Shown: positions 15,936 to 22,899, counted from the stretch's first letter. The stretch is DNA of 42,635 nt from Verrucomicrobiota bacterium (GCA_029560585.1 JAKQKQ010000192.1:1-42635), one strand, 5' to 3'. The notes: generated by a model not told the origin, from the letters alone. A program made the numbers and translations.

Positions 15936-16856
15936 ATGACCAAGACAAAGACCCAATACCCAGCAATTCTTTTGAAATCCCTCGCCGTCGCAGCGGTGGC
16001 GTGCCTTGCCATCGCCGGCTGCGGCCATCAGGAACAGGGCGGCGTCGGTGCCAGCACCATCCAGAACAAGGGCTCCGACACCATGGTCAACGTGGCCCAG
16101 GCCTGGGCCGAGGCATACAAGAAGGTCGCGCCCGGCGTCGAGATCGAGGTCTCGGGTGGCGGCTCCGGCGTTGGGATCGCCGCGCTCATCCGCGGCACCA
16201 TCGACATCGCGAACGCCAGCCGAAACATGAAACCCGAGGAGATCGAGCAGGCCCGGACGAATACCGGCAAGACCCCCAAGGAATTCATCGTCGGATATGA
16301 CGCCCTCGCGGTCTACGTCCACAAGGACAACCCGATCGACGAGATCTCGATCGACCAGTTGGCCGACATCTTCGCCGAAGGCGGCAAAACGACCAAATGG
16401 TCCGAACTCGGCGCGAACATCCCGGCGGGCCAGGACGAGATCATCCGCGTCAGCCGCCAGTCCAGTTCCGGCACCTACGAGTTCTTCCGCGAACACGTGC
16501 TCAACAAGAAGGACTTTAAGCTCGGATCCCGCGACATGAACGGTTCCAAAGAGGTGGTCGAACTCGTCGCGGCCACCCCGGGAGCCATCGGGTACAGCGG
16601 GATGGGATACAATGAGCCGGGCAAGGTCAAGATGCTCAGGATCGCGCCCAAGAAGGGCGAGCCCGGCGTCAGCCCCAGCTTGGACAATGCCCTCACCGGG
16701 CGATATCCGATCGCCCGCTCGCTACAGGTCTACACCTTGGGCGAACCCACGGGTGAGTTGAAAAACTATGTCGACTGGATCCTGACCCACGCCGGCCAAA
16801 AGGTCGTTCAGGATTGCGGCTACGTCCCGCTTCCGCCCGATAAGCGCAAGAAATAG
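15936..16856 (+). CDS. pstS: Phosphate-binding lipoprotein of an ABC transporter
   Basis: This 306-residue periplasmic solute-binding protein is of the PstS family, which delivers phosphate to the PstCAB permease. Residues 1-28 form a lipoprotein signal with lipobox AIAGC, so it should be membrane-tethered. Phosphate-binding signatures are NKGSDTMVNVAQAW near 45, VSGGGSGVGIAAL near 72 and RQSSSGTYEFF near 177. It begins three bases after the LpxH-like stop but no pstCAB genes follow; a terminator-like hairpin lies 18 bases downstream. The gene is therefore an orphan here and may serve a transporter encoded elsewhere. Confidence 0.88.
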   Translation: MTKTKTQYPAILLKSLAVAAVACLAIAGCGHQEQGGVGASTIQNKGSDTMVNVAQAWAEAYKKVAPGVEIEVSGGGSGVGIAALIRGTIDIANASRNMKPEEIEQARTNTGKTPKEFIVGYDALAVYVHKDNPIDEISIDQLADIFAEGGKTTKWSELGANIPAGQDEIIRVSRQSSSGTYEFFREHVLNKKDFKLGSRDMNGSKEVVELVAATPGAIGYSGMGYNEPGKVKMLRIAPKKGEPGVSPSLDNALTGRYPIARSLQVYTLGEPTGELKNYVDWILTHAGQKVVQDCGYVPLPPDKRKK

Positions 16857-16874
16857 ATACCCCAGCCTCCGGCG

Positions 16875-16909
16875 GCGCGGGCGGTGCCAAGGCAAAACAC
16901 CGCCCGCGC
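16875..16909 (+). terminator. Terminator hairpin after pstS
   Basis: GCGCGGGCGGTG (16875-16886) pairs perfectly over 12 bp with CACCGCCCGCGC (16898-16909) around an 11-base loop. TGCATTTCCTCATCTTT follows. It lies 18 bases past the pstS stop. The remainder of the 366-base gap to 17222 is unremarkable sequence and then a family A repeat. Confidence 0.65.
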
Positions 16910-16998
16910 TGCATTTCCTCATCTTTGACACGGTGTGACCGCGGCTCGTCTCGGACCCTCGGCCGCCATCGCGTTTCTCCCGGCACCCGATCCGCCGC

Positions 16999-17225
16999 TA
17001 GCCTGCATATTTCACGCTTCCGCGTGAAACATGCAGGCTCAAAGGAAAACCGCGCTCCGAAAAACGCGATTTTGGAGGGTCTGGTGCCACCGATCCGCGA
17101 AACACACTCTGCAACCGCGAAAAATCCCAGTCTTTGCCAGACCTTTCCCAATAAATGGCTCTCATGGCGCGGTTTTCCCAGAGCCCGGAATTTCACAGCC
17201 GGCAGGCTGTGAAATATCCGGGCTA
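16999..17225 (+). repeat. Family A MITE-like repeat, copy 3
   Basis: This near-identical copy of 824-1051 is bordered by GCTAGC on both sides. Its right end (CTA, 17223-17225) is the stop codon of the leftward DUF3604 gene. Confidence 0.85.
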
Positions 17226-18344
17226 GCGCCTTTGCCTTACCCATATGGGGCTCGACCATGCGTGCGACCGGTTGCCGTGCTCGTCCCTGTCGGCCTGGAT
17301 CACCCGGACATAATAATAATATGAACCCCCAAAGGAATCGTCGGTGTGCTCGATATGCGCGTCCCGGCTCTTTGGCGTCACCTCAAAAAGCGTGGCGCCC
17401 GACCGGATGATCGCGATCTCCTCGATCTTATCCGTCCCTTTCACATCCACGACGATGCGGGGCTTTCCCGACGCTTCGAATTCCTCACCCATGAAATGCC
17501 CGTCGATCCGGACATCGAGGCCGATGCGGGCGTGGTTGACGGCGTAATTGCGCCTGTGCCGAAGCGCCTCGAAAATCGCCGCGCGGTTCAGTTCCCGCGC
17601 CAGCACCGCCGTCCGGGCGGCGGGCTTTCCGTCGTGCGTGTCCGTGCCGGCCACAAAACCCGTCCTTCCGCCCCGGTCAAGAAAACCCCGGGCCAATTCT
17701 TCGCCGCGCGCGTCGTAGGACTTCCCCCGGTGAAGGATGTTATCGGGGTAGATCTCGGTATTCGCGATCACGGCGGCGTTCGCGGGCAAGTAGTCGAACT
17801 GGTCGCGCTCCTCGACATCGGGATGATTGTTTTGGATCAACCCGCCACGCCGGCCCACGGCCTCCGCTAGGGCGTTGGGATTATTGTAGGGCGCATCTTT
17901 CGCGCTGAATAAATAATCAACCCGGTTTGTGAAATACACGTTCTTGTGATTATACAATTTCGGCGGCCCCGGAAACAGCCGCTCCGAGGGGCCGTTGGTG
18001 AAGCCCGCCCAATACTTTCCCTGCGATGTCCACTCGTAGCCGCCGATCGCGACGAATTGCCCGTCGGCATTGTATCGATCGGCCTTCTCCTGAATCAGCG
18101 CCCAGTTCTCCTTCGGCATGCGCCAATTGGGGCGCCCGTTGCCAAAGTCGTGGTCGGTCAGGATGACAAAATCTAATTTTGCGACATCGCGCGCATGGGT
18201 GAAGTAATCGTCGGGGCTGCCCTTTCCATCGGAGAGTGCGGTGTGCCCGTGCACGTCGCCCCAATAGGTGAGGTATTGCCCCAGGGCGGGACCGGCGAAG
18301 ATGATCGCAAGGGGGACAAGGACCGCCCGAAGCGCCACCGTCAC
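17223..18344 (-). CDS. Secreted DUF3604/PHP-like metal-dependent phosphoesterase
   Basis: This encodes a 373-residue protein with a signal peptide over the first 22 residues. The metal-binding start of a PHP-type barrel follows: YWGDVHGHTALSDG near 28, LDFVILTDHDF near 57, IGGYEWT, GLIQNNHPD and FVAGTDTHDG. These His and Asp residues match the DUF3604 family, whose reaction is unproven; phosphoester hydrolysis is inferred from the PHP relationship. The start is a GTG three bases after the stop of the upstream phosphodiesterase gene, so the two are co-transcribed. The stop codon lies in the end of a family A repeat. Confidence 0.8.
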   Translation of the reverse strand: MTVALRAVLVPLAIIFAGPALGQYLTYWGDVHGHTALSDGKGSPDDYFTHARDVAKLDFVILTDHDFGNGRPNWRMPKENWALIQEKADRYNADGQFVAIGGYEWTSQGKYWAGFTNGPSERLFPGPPKLYNHKNVYFTNRVDYLFSAKDAPYNNPNALAEAVGRRGGLIQNNHPDVEERDQFDYLPANAAVIANTEIYPDNILHRGKSYDARGEELARGFLDRGGRTGFVAGTDTHDGKPAARTAVLARELNRAAIFEALRHRRNYAVNHARIGLDVRIDGHFMGEEFEASGKPRIVVDVKGTDKIEEIAIIRSGATLFEVTPKSRDAHIEHTDDSFGGSYYYYVRVIQADRDEHGNRSHAWSSPIWVRQRR

Positions 18345-18347
18345 AAA

Positions 18348-19808
18348 CTACTCCGCCAGGATCGCGGTCAGAGGTTGGCCGTCGGTGTTCTCCATCCGCA
18401 GACCGAGCAACGCGGCGATCGTCGGGGCGACGCAGGTGCTCGTGATGGTCCCCGCATGGGCACCGGGCCGGATCCCCGCGCCCCACGCCACAAAGGTCGC
18501 GTGTAGCTTCGGCACGTTCGGATCATAACCATGGGTGCCCTTGACCTCTTTCGACATGGCGGACACCGCCTCGTCGCCGACGGGGCTGTCGCTGAACGCA
18601 TAGCCCTCCTTGGCGGAGAGCACGACGTCGGCCGCGCGCGGTTCGCGGGCCGGATCGCCAAGCCCGTATCTCGGAAAATCTTCGGGCGCCAAAGTGAGCG
18701 CGATGCCCTCCACATCCTTGAAAAGCGCGGCCACCTTGGGGATCAGCGTCGCGCGGTCCTTTTCGTCGGTCACATAAACCAGACAGCCGCCGCCCTGCGA
18801 CACGGCCCGGACCCTTCCGCCCGTGATCTTCTTCCCCGATGCTGCCAACAGGCCCGCCTTCCGCAAAACCACATTGGGGGAAATCTGCTGCCGATACGCC
18901 GCGAAACCATGATCGGAGACGATGATGAGCGTGGCCTTGCCGGGGAACGTGGTCCGCAGTTCCTGCAAAACCTCCCCCACCAGCCCATCCGCGAATTTCA
19001 CCGCCGCATAGGCCTCGGGGCTCTGGGGACCGTGCGCGTGCTCGACGTGGTCGATCTCCAAAATGTGCAGCATCGCAAATTGCGGGCGATGCGCGCGCAG
19101 GATGTGATTGAACATTCTCACGTGCAACCGGTCGCGATTCTCGCCCTGCCCCGCCTTGAACCCGTCGGCCTCGTTCTCATAGGGGATGCCCGCACGCTTG
19201 AACTCCCCCAATAGCGACGGCGTGCTGTACGCCACGAAAAGCCCGTTGCTGGTCACGCACGGCAAGGTCCAGTCCAGCGTCTTGGCGCCGCGCGTCCCCG
19301 GCCATGTGACCGACGCCGTCGTCAGGCCCGCGCGCTTCGCCACGTCGTAGATCGTCGGAGACCTCACGATCTCCTCCTTGTCGAAGATCGGATCCCAGAT
19401 GAAGGGCACCACCTCGCCCTTGGCGCGATCAAGGTAGGTGTTCCCGACCACGCCGTGCTTGGCCGGGGTCACGCCGGTGACCAGGGTGGTGTGCGTCGGC
19501 CATGTGACCGTCGGCATCACCGCCTTCATCTTCTCCGCGCGCGCCCCCTTCTCGGCCAGCTCGCGGACGGTCGGCATCTCGGCACGAGGATCATCCAGAT
19601 AATAATGCGCCAACCCATCCAGGCTGATCATCACCACGATGCCATCCTTCGCCGGCGCTAGCGCCCAGCCCGACGAAAGCGTCGTGGCCGCCAACATCGC
19701 GAAGACAGATAGAAATATGCCCCTCTTGTGCCGGGGCCGTCGTGCCGCCGGCGGAACGGTTCTGATCGGAGCACGCGACTCAGCCAGTTCGGTCGTCATG
19801 AAAAACAT
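18348..19808 (-). CDS. Secreted type I phosphodiesterase/nucleotide pyrophosphatase-family protein
   Basis: This 486-residue enzyme is of the alkaline phosphatase superfamily, NPP branch. An N-terminal segment (about residues 28-50) is a signal peptide or anchor after a basic region. Metal and catalytic residues are visible: VVMISLDGL near 60 (Asp), the nucleophile Thr in MPTVTWPTHTTLVTG near 100, ILEIDHVEHAHG near 245 (Asp, His) and IVSDHGFAAY near 290 (Asp, His). It would hydrolyse phosphodiester or pyrophosphate bonds outside the cytoplasm. The ATG at 19799 is an alternative start. It pairs with the DUF3604 gene; a joint role in phosphate scavenging is inference. Confidence 0.85.
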   Translation of the reverse strand: MFFMTTELAESRAPIRTVPPAARRPRHKRGIFLSVFAMLAATTLSSGWALAPAKDGIVVMISLDGLAHYYLDDPRAEMPTVRELAEKGARAEKMKAVMPTVTWPTHTTLVTGVTPAKHGVVGNTYLDRAKGEVVPFIWDPIFDKEEIVRSPTIYDVAKRAGLTTASVTWPGTRGAKTLDWTLPCVTSNGLFVAYSTPSLLGEFKRAGIPYENEADGFKAGQGENRDRLHVRMFNHILRAHRPQFAMLHILEIDHVEHAHGPQSPEAYAAVKFADGLVGEVLQELRTTFPGKATLIIVSDHGFAAYRQQISPNVVLRKAGLLAASGKKITGGRVRAVSQGGGCLVYVTDEKDRATLIPKVAALFKDVEGIALTLAPEDFPRYGLGDPAREPRAADVVLSAKEGYAFSDSPVGDEAVSAMSKEVKGTHGYDPNVPKLHATFVAWGAGIRPGAHAGTITSTCVAPTIAALLGLRMENTDGQPLTAILAE

Positions 19809-19931
19809 TGTGGCGCGCGGCGCGCCCGTCGGGTCAAGCTTTTCTCGGCATGCTCAAGATCCGCAATCGCTCCCGACAGCGGCCCAACCACCCGGGATCA
19901 CGGCGTAACCGCATCCGCTCAAGGCGCGATC

Positions 19932-20057
19932 ACGCCCGGCCATGGCGGAACGACCCTAGGCCATCGCCGAACAACTCCCGGTCACGGCACAACGACTCCC
20001 GGCCATGCCGCAATGGCTCCCGGCCATGCCGCAAGGACCCCAGGCCATGCCTCAACG
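19932..20057. repeat. 21-bp tandem repeat, six degenerate units
   Basis: Units start at 19932, 19953, 19974, 19995, 20016 and 20037. The core CTCCCGGCCATGCCGCAA varies by a few bases per unit. The period is a multiple of three, so one + frame reads as TPGH-containing heptapeptides, but there is no convincing gene around it. The gap 19809-20624 contains only this array, a palindrome near 20192-20258 and the attI-like core. Confidence 0.75.
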
Positions 20058-20191
20058 GCCAGACCTTTCACACCAAAGAGATCACGGGGCCCAGGGAACC
20101 GAAAAAACCACTTCGAAGCCCTCTTCCGCCCCAGCCATTGACCCGGCACCCAGAACCCAGCCAGGGTTTTGGGTTCGCTCGACCGAATCCG

Positions 20192-20258
20192 TTGGAGTCC
20201 AGGCTCTAGCCTGTTTCGCGCCCGATTCCGCCTAAAGGCTGAATTCCAACAGGTTGCC
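20192..20258. repeat. Palindromic repeat of GTTGGAGTCCAGGCT type
   Basis: GTTGGAGTCCAGGCTCTAGCC at the left is nearly complementary to the sequence ending GGCTGAATTCCAAC at the right, forming a long imperfect hairpin. It resembles dispersed palindromes I associate with Verrucomicrobiota; only one copy is in the window. Confidence 0.5.
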
Positions 20259-20492
20259 GTCGAATAACCAAAAGCCCTGAGTACACAGCACCGCCTCCCC
20301 CCTTCGCGCTTGCACCGCCCCCCGACTTCGGCAACATCCCATCCAACGGGATCGGTGAACACTTCACCAACAGCGCGTCTTCTTGGTCAGGCGCAGCCCT
20401 CGCGTCCCCACCAACCGCCGTGCCCATCCCGCCATCTCACGCTCCCCGCATCCCGTTGCACCACCTCTGGTTCCCCGGTCGGCACCCGTTCC

Positions 20493-20521
20493 TTCCCGAA
20501 TCCATTGTGCGCCCGTATAAT
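20493..20521 (+). promoter_or_regulatory. Candidate cassette promoter (Pc-like)
   Basis: A perfect TATAAT stands at 20516-20521 in otherwise GC-rich DNA, about 90 bases before the attI-like core. The -35 match 17 bases upstream (TTCCCG) is poor. Position and orientation fit an integron Pc promoter that would transcribe the cassettes. Confidence 0.4.
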
Positions 20522-20592
20522 CCGATGCACCCCAGCCACTGTCAACGCCCCCGAACAGCGTGTCCGCTTTGCCCCCGCAAATCAGACAAATG

Positions 20593-20614
20593 GGTCAACT
20601 AAACAACGTTAGCC
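20593..20614 (+). other. attI-like simple recombination site (GGTCAAC-N8-GTTAGCC)
   Basis: GTTAGCC (20608-20614) fits the integron core GTTRRRY with one mismatch. An inverted box GGTCAAC lies eight bases upstream, as in the simple site of attI. No complementary second half is seen upstream, unlike an attC. The first cassette gene starts 10 bases later. Confidence 0.5.
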
Positions 20615-20624
20615 CATCAAAGAA

Positions 20625-20948
20625 ATGCAACCAACGAAGCACAGGCACAGGTTTGAGACGATCGTCTGTGTGGCCAGCGCACTGTCAATCATCGCGAGTG
20701 CCGTCACCATCGCCACTTCGGTCGCCGGCCTGATGCTGCCTGCTGACGGTGCTGCTTTCATGAATCTCGCGAGAACGTTTATTGGACAGATTCTTGGATT
20801 CCTCGCGTTGACGGCGTCTGGAATCGTTGTGGCAGCTTTCTTTGACGGTCTTCGGTTTACCCGCCCCGGAGCGATTCTGATCTTGATTGCGATGGCGGCG
20901 ATGGTTGCACAGTGGTTCAGTTTTCGGTGCATCGACGTCGCCTTTTGA
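20625..20948 (+). CDS. Cassette gene 1: small membrane protein
   Basis: This 107-residue protein has three hydrophobic segments, about residues 13-37, 50-72 and 80-97, and is predicted to be integral to the inner membrane. I do not recognise a family. It has no Shine-Dalgarno and starts right after the recombination core, as is typical of integron cassettes. Its base composition is less GC-rich than that of the neighbouring chromosome. It is followed, 26 bases after the stop, by attC 1. Confidence 0.65.
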   Translation: MQPTKHRHRFETIVCVASALSIIASAVTIATSVAGLMLPADGAAFMNLARTFIGQILGFLALTASGIVVAAFFDGLRFTRPGAILILIAMAAMVAQWFSFRCIDVAF

Positions 20949-20974
20949 GTAGCGCAAAGCATGCGATGGAATTG

Positions 20975-21100
20975 GGCTAACAACGTGATCGACGTGAACC
21001 GCCAGCAAAGCGCTCGTTTCCTGCCGACGCGGGAGGACACTCCCAGTCGGGAGGGTGTTGACGGGTCACTGAGGCGGTCACGTCATCACGGGCGTTGGGA
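20975..21100 (+). other. attC recombination site 1 (126 bp)
   Basis: It runs from inverse core GGCTAAC (20975-20981) to core GTTGGGA (21094-21100). The left arm, CGTGATCGACGTGAACCGCC after the core, pairs with the right arm CGTGATGACGTGACCGCC (read in reverse complement), leaving one C and one A unpaired on the left. Extrahelical bases on one arm are the hallmark of folded attC sites. The inverse core is exactly complementary to GTTAGCC at the head of its own cassette, as expected. Confidence 0.75.
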
Positions 21101-21106
21101 AAATCG

Positions 21107-21754
21107 ATGAGTCCTGAACTCGAAAGCAAACTAGAGGAGTTCGATAGGATTGAGGATGCTCTGCTTGAGGCGGCGATGTGTCTGTTCAAAGCGCATGGTG
21201 GCGCCGTCTATCCCCTAGATTTGCTCGCGAATGCGGCCATCAAACGTGCGAAGTCATTGAATTCAGCGTTCAGCATGCTGCTTCGCGCCGACAATTTTTT
21301 AGCTGCAGCCCACCTGATTCGATTGCAGTTGGATTCTGCTCTCAGGTTTTCCGCTGCATGGATTGTTGATGATTGCCACAAATTCGCCCACGAAGTGCTC
21401 AAGGGTGTTTCGATCCGGGATCAGAAAGATCGGACCGGGAAGAAGATGACGGACGCTCACCTCGTATCGGTACTCTCAGAAGAGGAGCCGTGGATCGCCA
21501 GGGTTTACGAAGCCACTTCGGGCTACATCCATCTTTCAGAGAAGCACATCTTTAATACACTATCTCTTTCCGATGAGCCGCGCACAGCGACCATTGAGAT
21601 ATCCTCCAAGAGCACACCGGTTCCGAACCAGAGTAAGCTCGAAGCAGTGATGGCGATGATGGCCATCAACCGCGTGCTCTTGGGTTACTTAGCGGGATGG
21701 CACCGCACGAAGGAAGGGTCGCCGAAAAAATCAATACGCCCAACAAGGCGCTAG
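21107..21754 (+). CDS. Cassette gene 2: uncharacterised alpha-helical protein, DUF5677-like pattern
   Basis: This soluble 215-residue protein is helix-rich with no signal peptide. The pattern NAAIKRAKSLNSAFSMLLRADNFLAAAHLIRLQLDSALRF followed by a conserved SGYIHLSEKH is reminiscent of DUF5677/HEPN-like helical proteins, some of which act in toxin or abortive-infection systems; this resemblance is weak and no function is claimed. The ATG at 21107, seven bases after the attC core, was chosen. The stop overlaps the start of a partial attC. Confidence 0.6.
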   Translation: MSPELESKLEEFDRIEDALLEAAMCLFKAHGGAVYPLDLLANAAIKRAKSLNSAFSMLLRADNFLAAAHLIRLQLDSALRFSAAWIVDDCHKFAHEVLKGVSIRDQKDRTGKKMTDAHLVSVLSEEEPWIARVYEATSGYIHLSEKHIFNTLSLSDEPRTATIEISSKSTPVPNQSKLEAVMAMMAINRVLLGYLAGWHRTKEGSPKKSIRPTRR

Positions 21755-21775
21755 AGCCACACAACGAACAAACAG
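21738..21775 (+). other. Partial attC 2
   Basis: GCCCAACAAGGCGCTAGAGC at 21739 has the classic left end of an attC; its inverse core GCCCAAC is complementary to the head of cassette 2 (GTTGGGA) at six of seven positions. No matching right half (GCGCCTTGTT...) is present before the next gene, so the site seems deleted and cassettes 2 and 3 fused. Confidence 0.5.
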
Positions 21776-21792
21776 CACCGGGACGGATACCC

Positions 21793-22191
21793 ATGAATGA
21801 CGAGAGCGAGCAAACACTTTTGGCAGAGGTCAAAGAGTTGCGGCGACTCGGCCGCAAGATCTTCTATTTATTGATCATCCTGCTGGTCGCGACACTGGCC
21901 ACGGTTCCCATCCCGACCCACATGCCCACCCAGAGCAGCTGGAGTGAGGTCAGATGCCTGATCGACCGGCAAGAGTTCAAGAAGGCATTTCCGATCGCGG
22001 AGCATCTTGTTGCGCAGGCGCCCCGAAATTGTTATGGACATGCGGTCCTTGGACAACTCTTCCTGGCGGTGAACGACATCACGAACGCAGAGATTCAGTA
22101 TTCCATGGCGTACGATCTCTTCCCGAGCCGCGAGGCAGAGGAGACGCTTCAGGCGTTGCGAAAACGGCTGGCGGGGCAGGCACCCAAGTGA
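21793..22191 (+). CDS. Cassette gene 3: membrane-anchored TPR-like protein
   Basis: This 132-residue protein starts with a charged helix (DESEQTLLAEVKELRRLGRK), then one membrane segment at about 23-41. A helical repeat region follows (FKKAFPIAEHLVAQAPRNCYGHAVLGQLFLAV) that reads like one or two TPR units. It probably sits in the membrane with the TPR part outside. No function is known. The ATG at 21793 follows the partial attC without a clear Shine-Dalgarno. AttC 3 begins 22 bases after its stop. Confidence 0.62.
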   Translation: MNDESEQTLLAEVKELRRLGRKIFYLLIILLVATLATVPIPTHMPTQSSWSEVRCLIDRQEFKKAFPIAEHLVAQAPRNCYGHAVLGQLFLAVNDITNAEIQYSMAYDLFPSREAEETLQALRKRLAGQAPK

Positions 22192-22213
22192 TGACTGAAA
22201 ACGATAATATTTT

Positions 22214-22276
22214 GGCCAACCACCGTCTCAACCGAACCGCTCCCAGCGTCGCGGTCGCTGAGGCGCGACGTTCGGC
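22214..22276 (+). other. attC recombination site 3 (63 bp)
   Basis: It runs from inverse core GGCCAAC (22214-22220) to GTTCGGC (22270-22276). Arms CCG-CTCAACCGAACCGC and, from the right in reverse complement, CGCGCCTCAGCGACCGC pair with a few extrahelical bases around a loop near TCCCAGCGTC. Cores deviate by one base from consensus. The next gene starts within 14 bases. Confidence 0.65.
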
Positions 22277-22289
22277 ATCATGAATTACG

Positions 22290-22655
22290 ATGAAAGCCAT
22301 CACACAGTTACGCAAGAAGGCGAAGGGCGGGGACAGGGGGTTCCCTCGGGCAACCCTCGCCTTCTATGGCCCGGACAACAAGAGAGCGACGAAAGCGGTT
22401 CTCGGTATTTTCCTGAGCGAAGGAGCCGAAGCGACGATCCACCGTTATTTCAGCGAGGATCAGGACGCACGGTACCGGATCGATATTCAAGAATCCATCC
22501 TTGCACGCATTCGAGAGCACGGCGTCAAATCACTCATTATGATGGAAAAGATTTTTGGGTGTCCGCACGAAGAAGGCATCGATTATCCGCAGGGTGAGGC
22601 CTGCCCTCGCTGCCCTTTTTGGAAGGATCGAGACCGATACACCGACACGGAATGA
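22290..22655 (+). CDS. Cassette gene 4: conserved hypothetical protein with Cys-rich tail
   Basis: This 121-residue protein begins MKAITQLRKKAKGG and includes RATLAFYGPDNKRATKAVLGI, HRYFSEDQDARYR and a C-terminal IFGCPHEEGIDYPQGEACPRCPFW. The C-x14-C-x2-C-with-His arrangement could bind zinc. I recognise the pattern as a widespread uncharacterised family, but its role is unknown. An overlapping ATG at 22280 opens a different, less convincing frame. It is the last gene of the cassette cluster. Confidence 0.65.
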   Translation: MKAITQLRKKAKGGDRGFPRATLAFYGPDNKRATKAVLGIFLSEGAEATIHRYFSEDQDARYRIDIQESILARIREHGVKSLIMMEKIFGCPHEEGIDYPQGEACPRCPFWKDRDRYTDTE

Positions 22656-22664
22656 GAAAGCCGA

Positions 22665-22742
22665 ATCGGGTCCCCGTGACTGGGGGTTAGTCAATCACGG
22701 GTCCCACACCACCGGACATGCGGGCCCCCGTGCGGCGGTTCA
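22665..22742 (-). mobile_element. Group II intron 3' relic (domains V-VI)
   Basis: Read on the minus strand, GAACCGCCG...GCATGTCCGGTGGTGTGGG has the sequence and 7-bp closing stem of a group II intron domain V. CCCGTG...CACGGG follows as a domain VI-like hairpin containing CTAAC, and the end GACCCGAT is typical of intron 3' ends. The 3' exon continues TCGGC, the complement of the expected inverse core (GCCGAA) of cassette 4's attC. No reverse transcriptase remains, so it is a truncated copy. Confidence 0.5.
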
Positions 22743-22784
22743 AATCAGGCACGACCGTTTGGCCCGCAGTGAAGAAATATCCGG

Positions 22785-22899
22785 ACTAACAGCCCGTTGA
22801 GAAAGCCCCTGATGGCGCGCGTGGTCCGATTCCGCCGGGGCCGGCGTCCCTCCCACACCCAACGTGGCCGTTGTATGGTTTTTTCAACGGGCCGCTAAC
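22785..22899. repeat. Family D element with terminal inverted repeats, holding a family C fragment
   Basis: CTAACAGCCCGTTGA at the left is nearly repeated in inverted form at the right end, TCAACGGGCCGCTAAC. Between them lies GCCGGGGCCGGCGTCCCTCCC (22836-22853), half of a family C palindrome. The right end supplies the stop codon of the leftward GH172-like gene. Confidence 0.6.

Noticed and set aside
15936-16856. Complete Pst phosphate transporter operon
   Set aside because: A terminator-like hairpin and a repeat follow pstS; no permease or ATPase genes are present.
19932-20057. CRISPR array
   Set aside because: The 21-bp units are contiguous and degenerate with no unique spacers, and no cas gene is near.
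20206-20427. Integrase remnant left of the cassettes
   Set aside because: The Gly/Pro-rich frames here show no tyrosine-recombinase motifs (no Arg...His-x-x-Arg...Tyr).
22735-22750. GGTTCAAATC resembling a tRNA T-loop
   Set aside because: No acceptor or anticodon stem surrounds it; it lies at the intron domain V relic.
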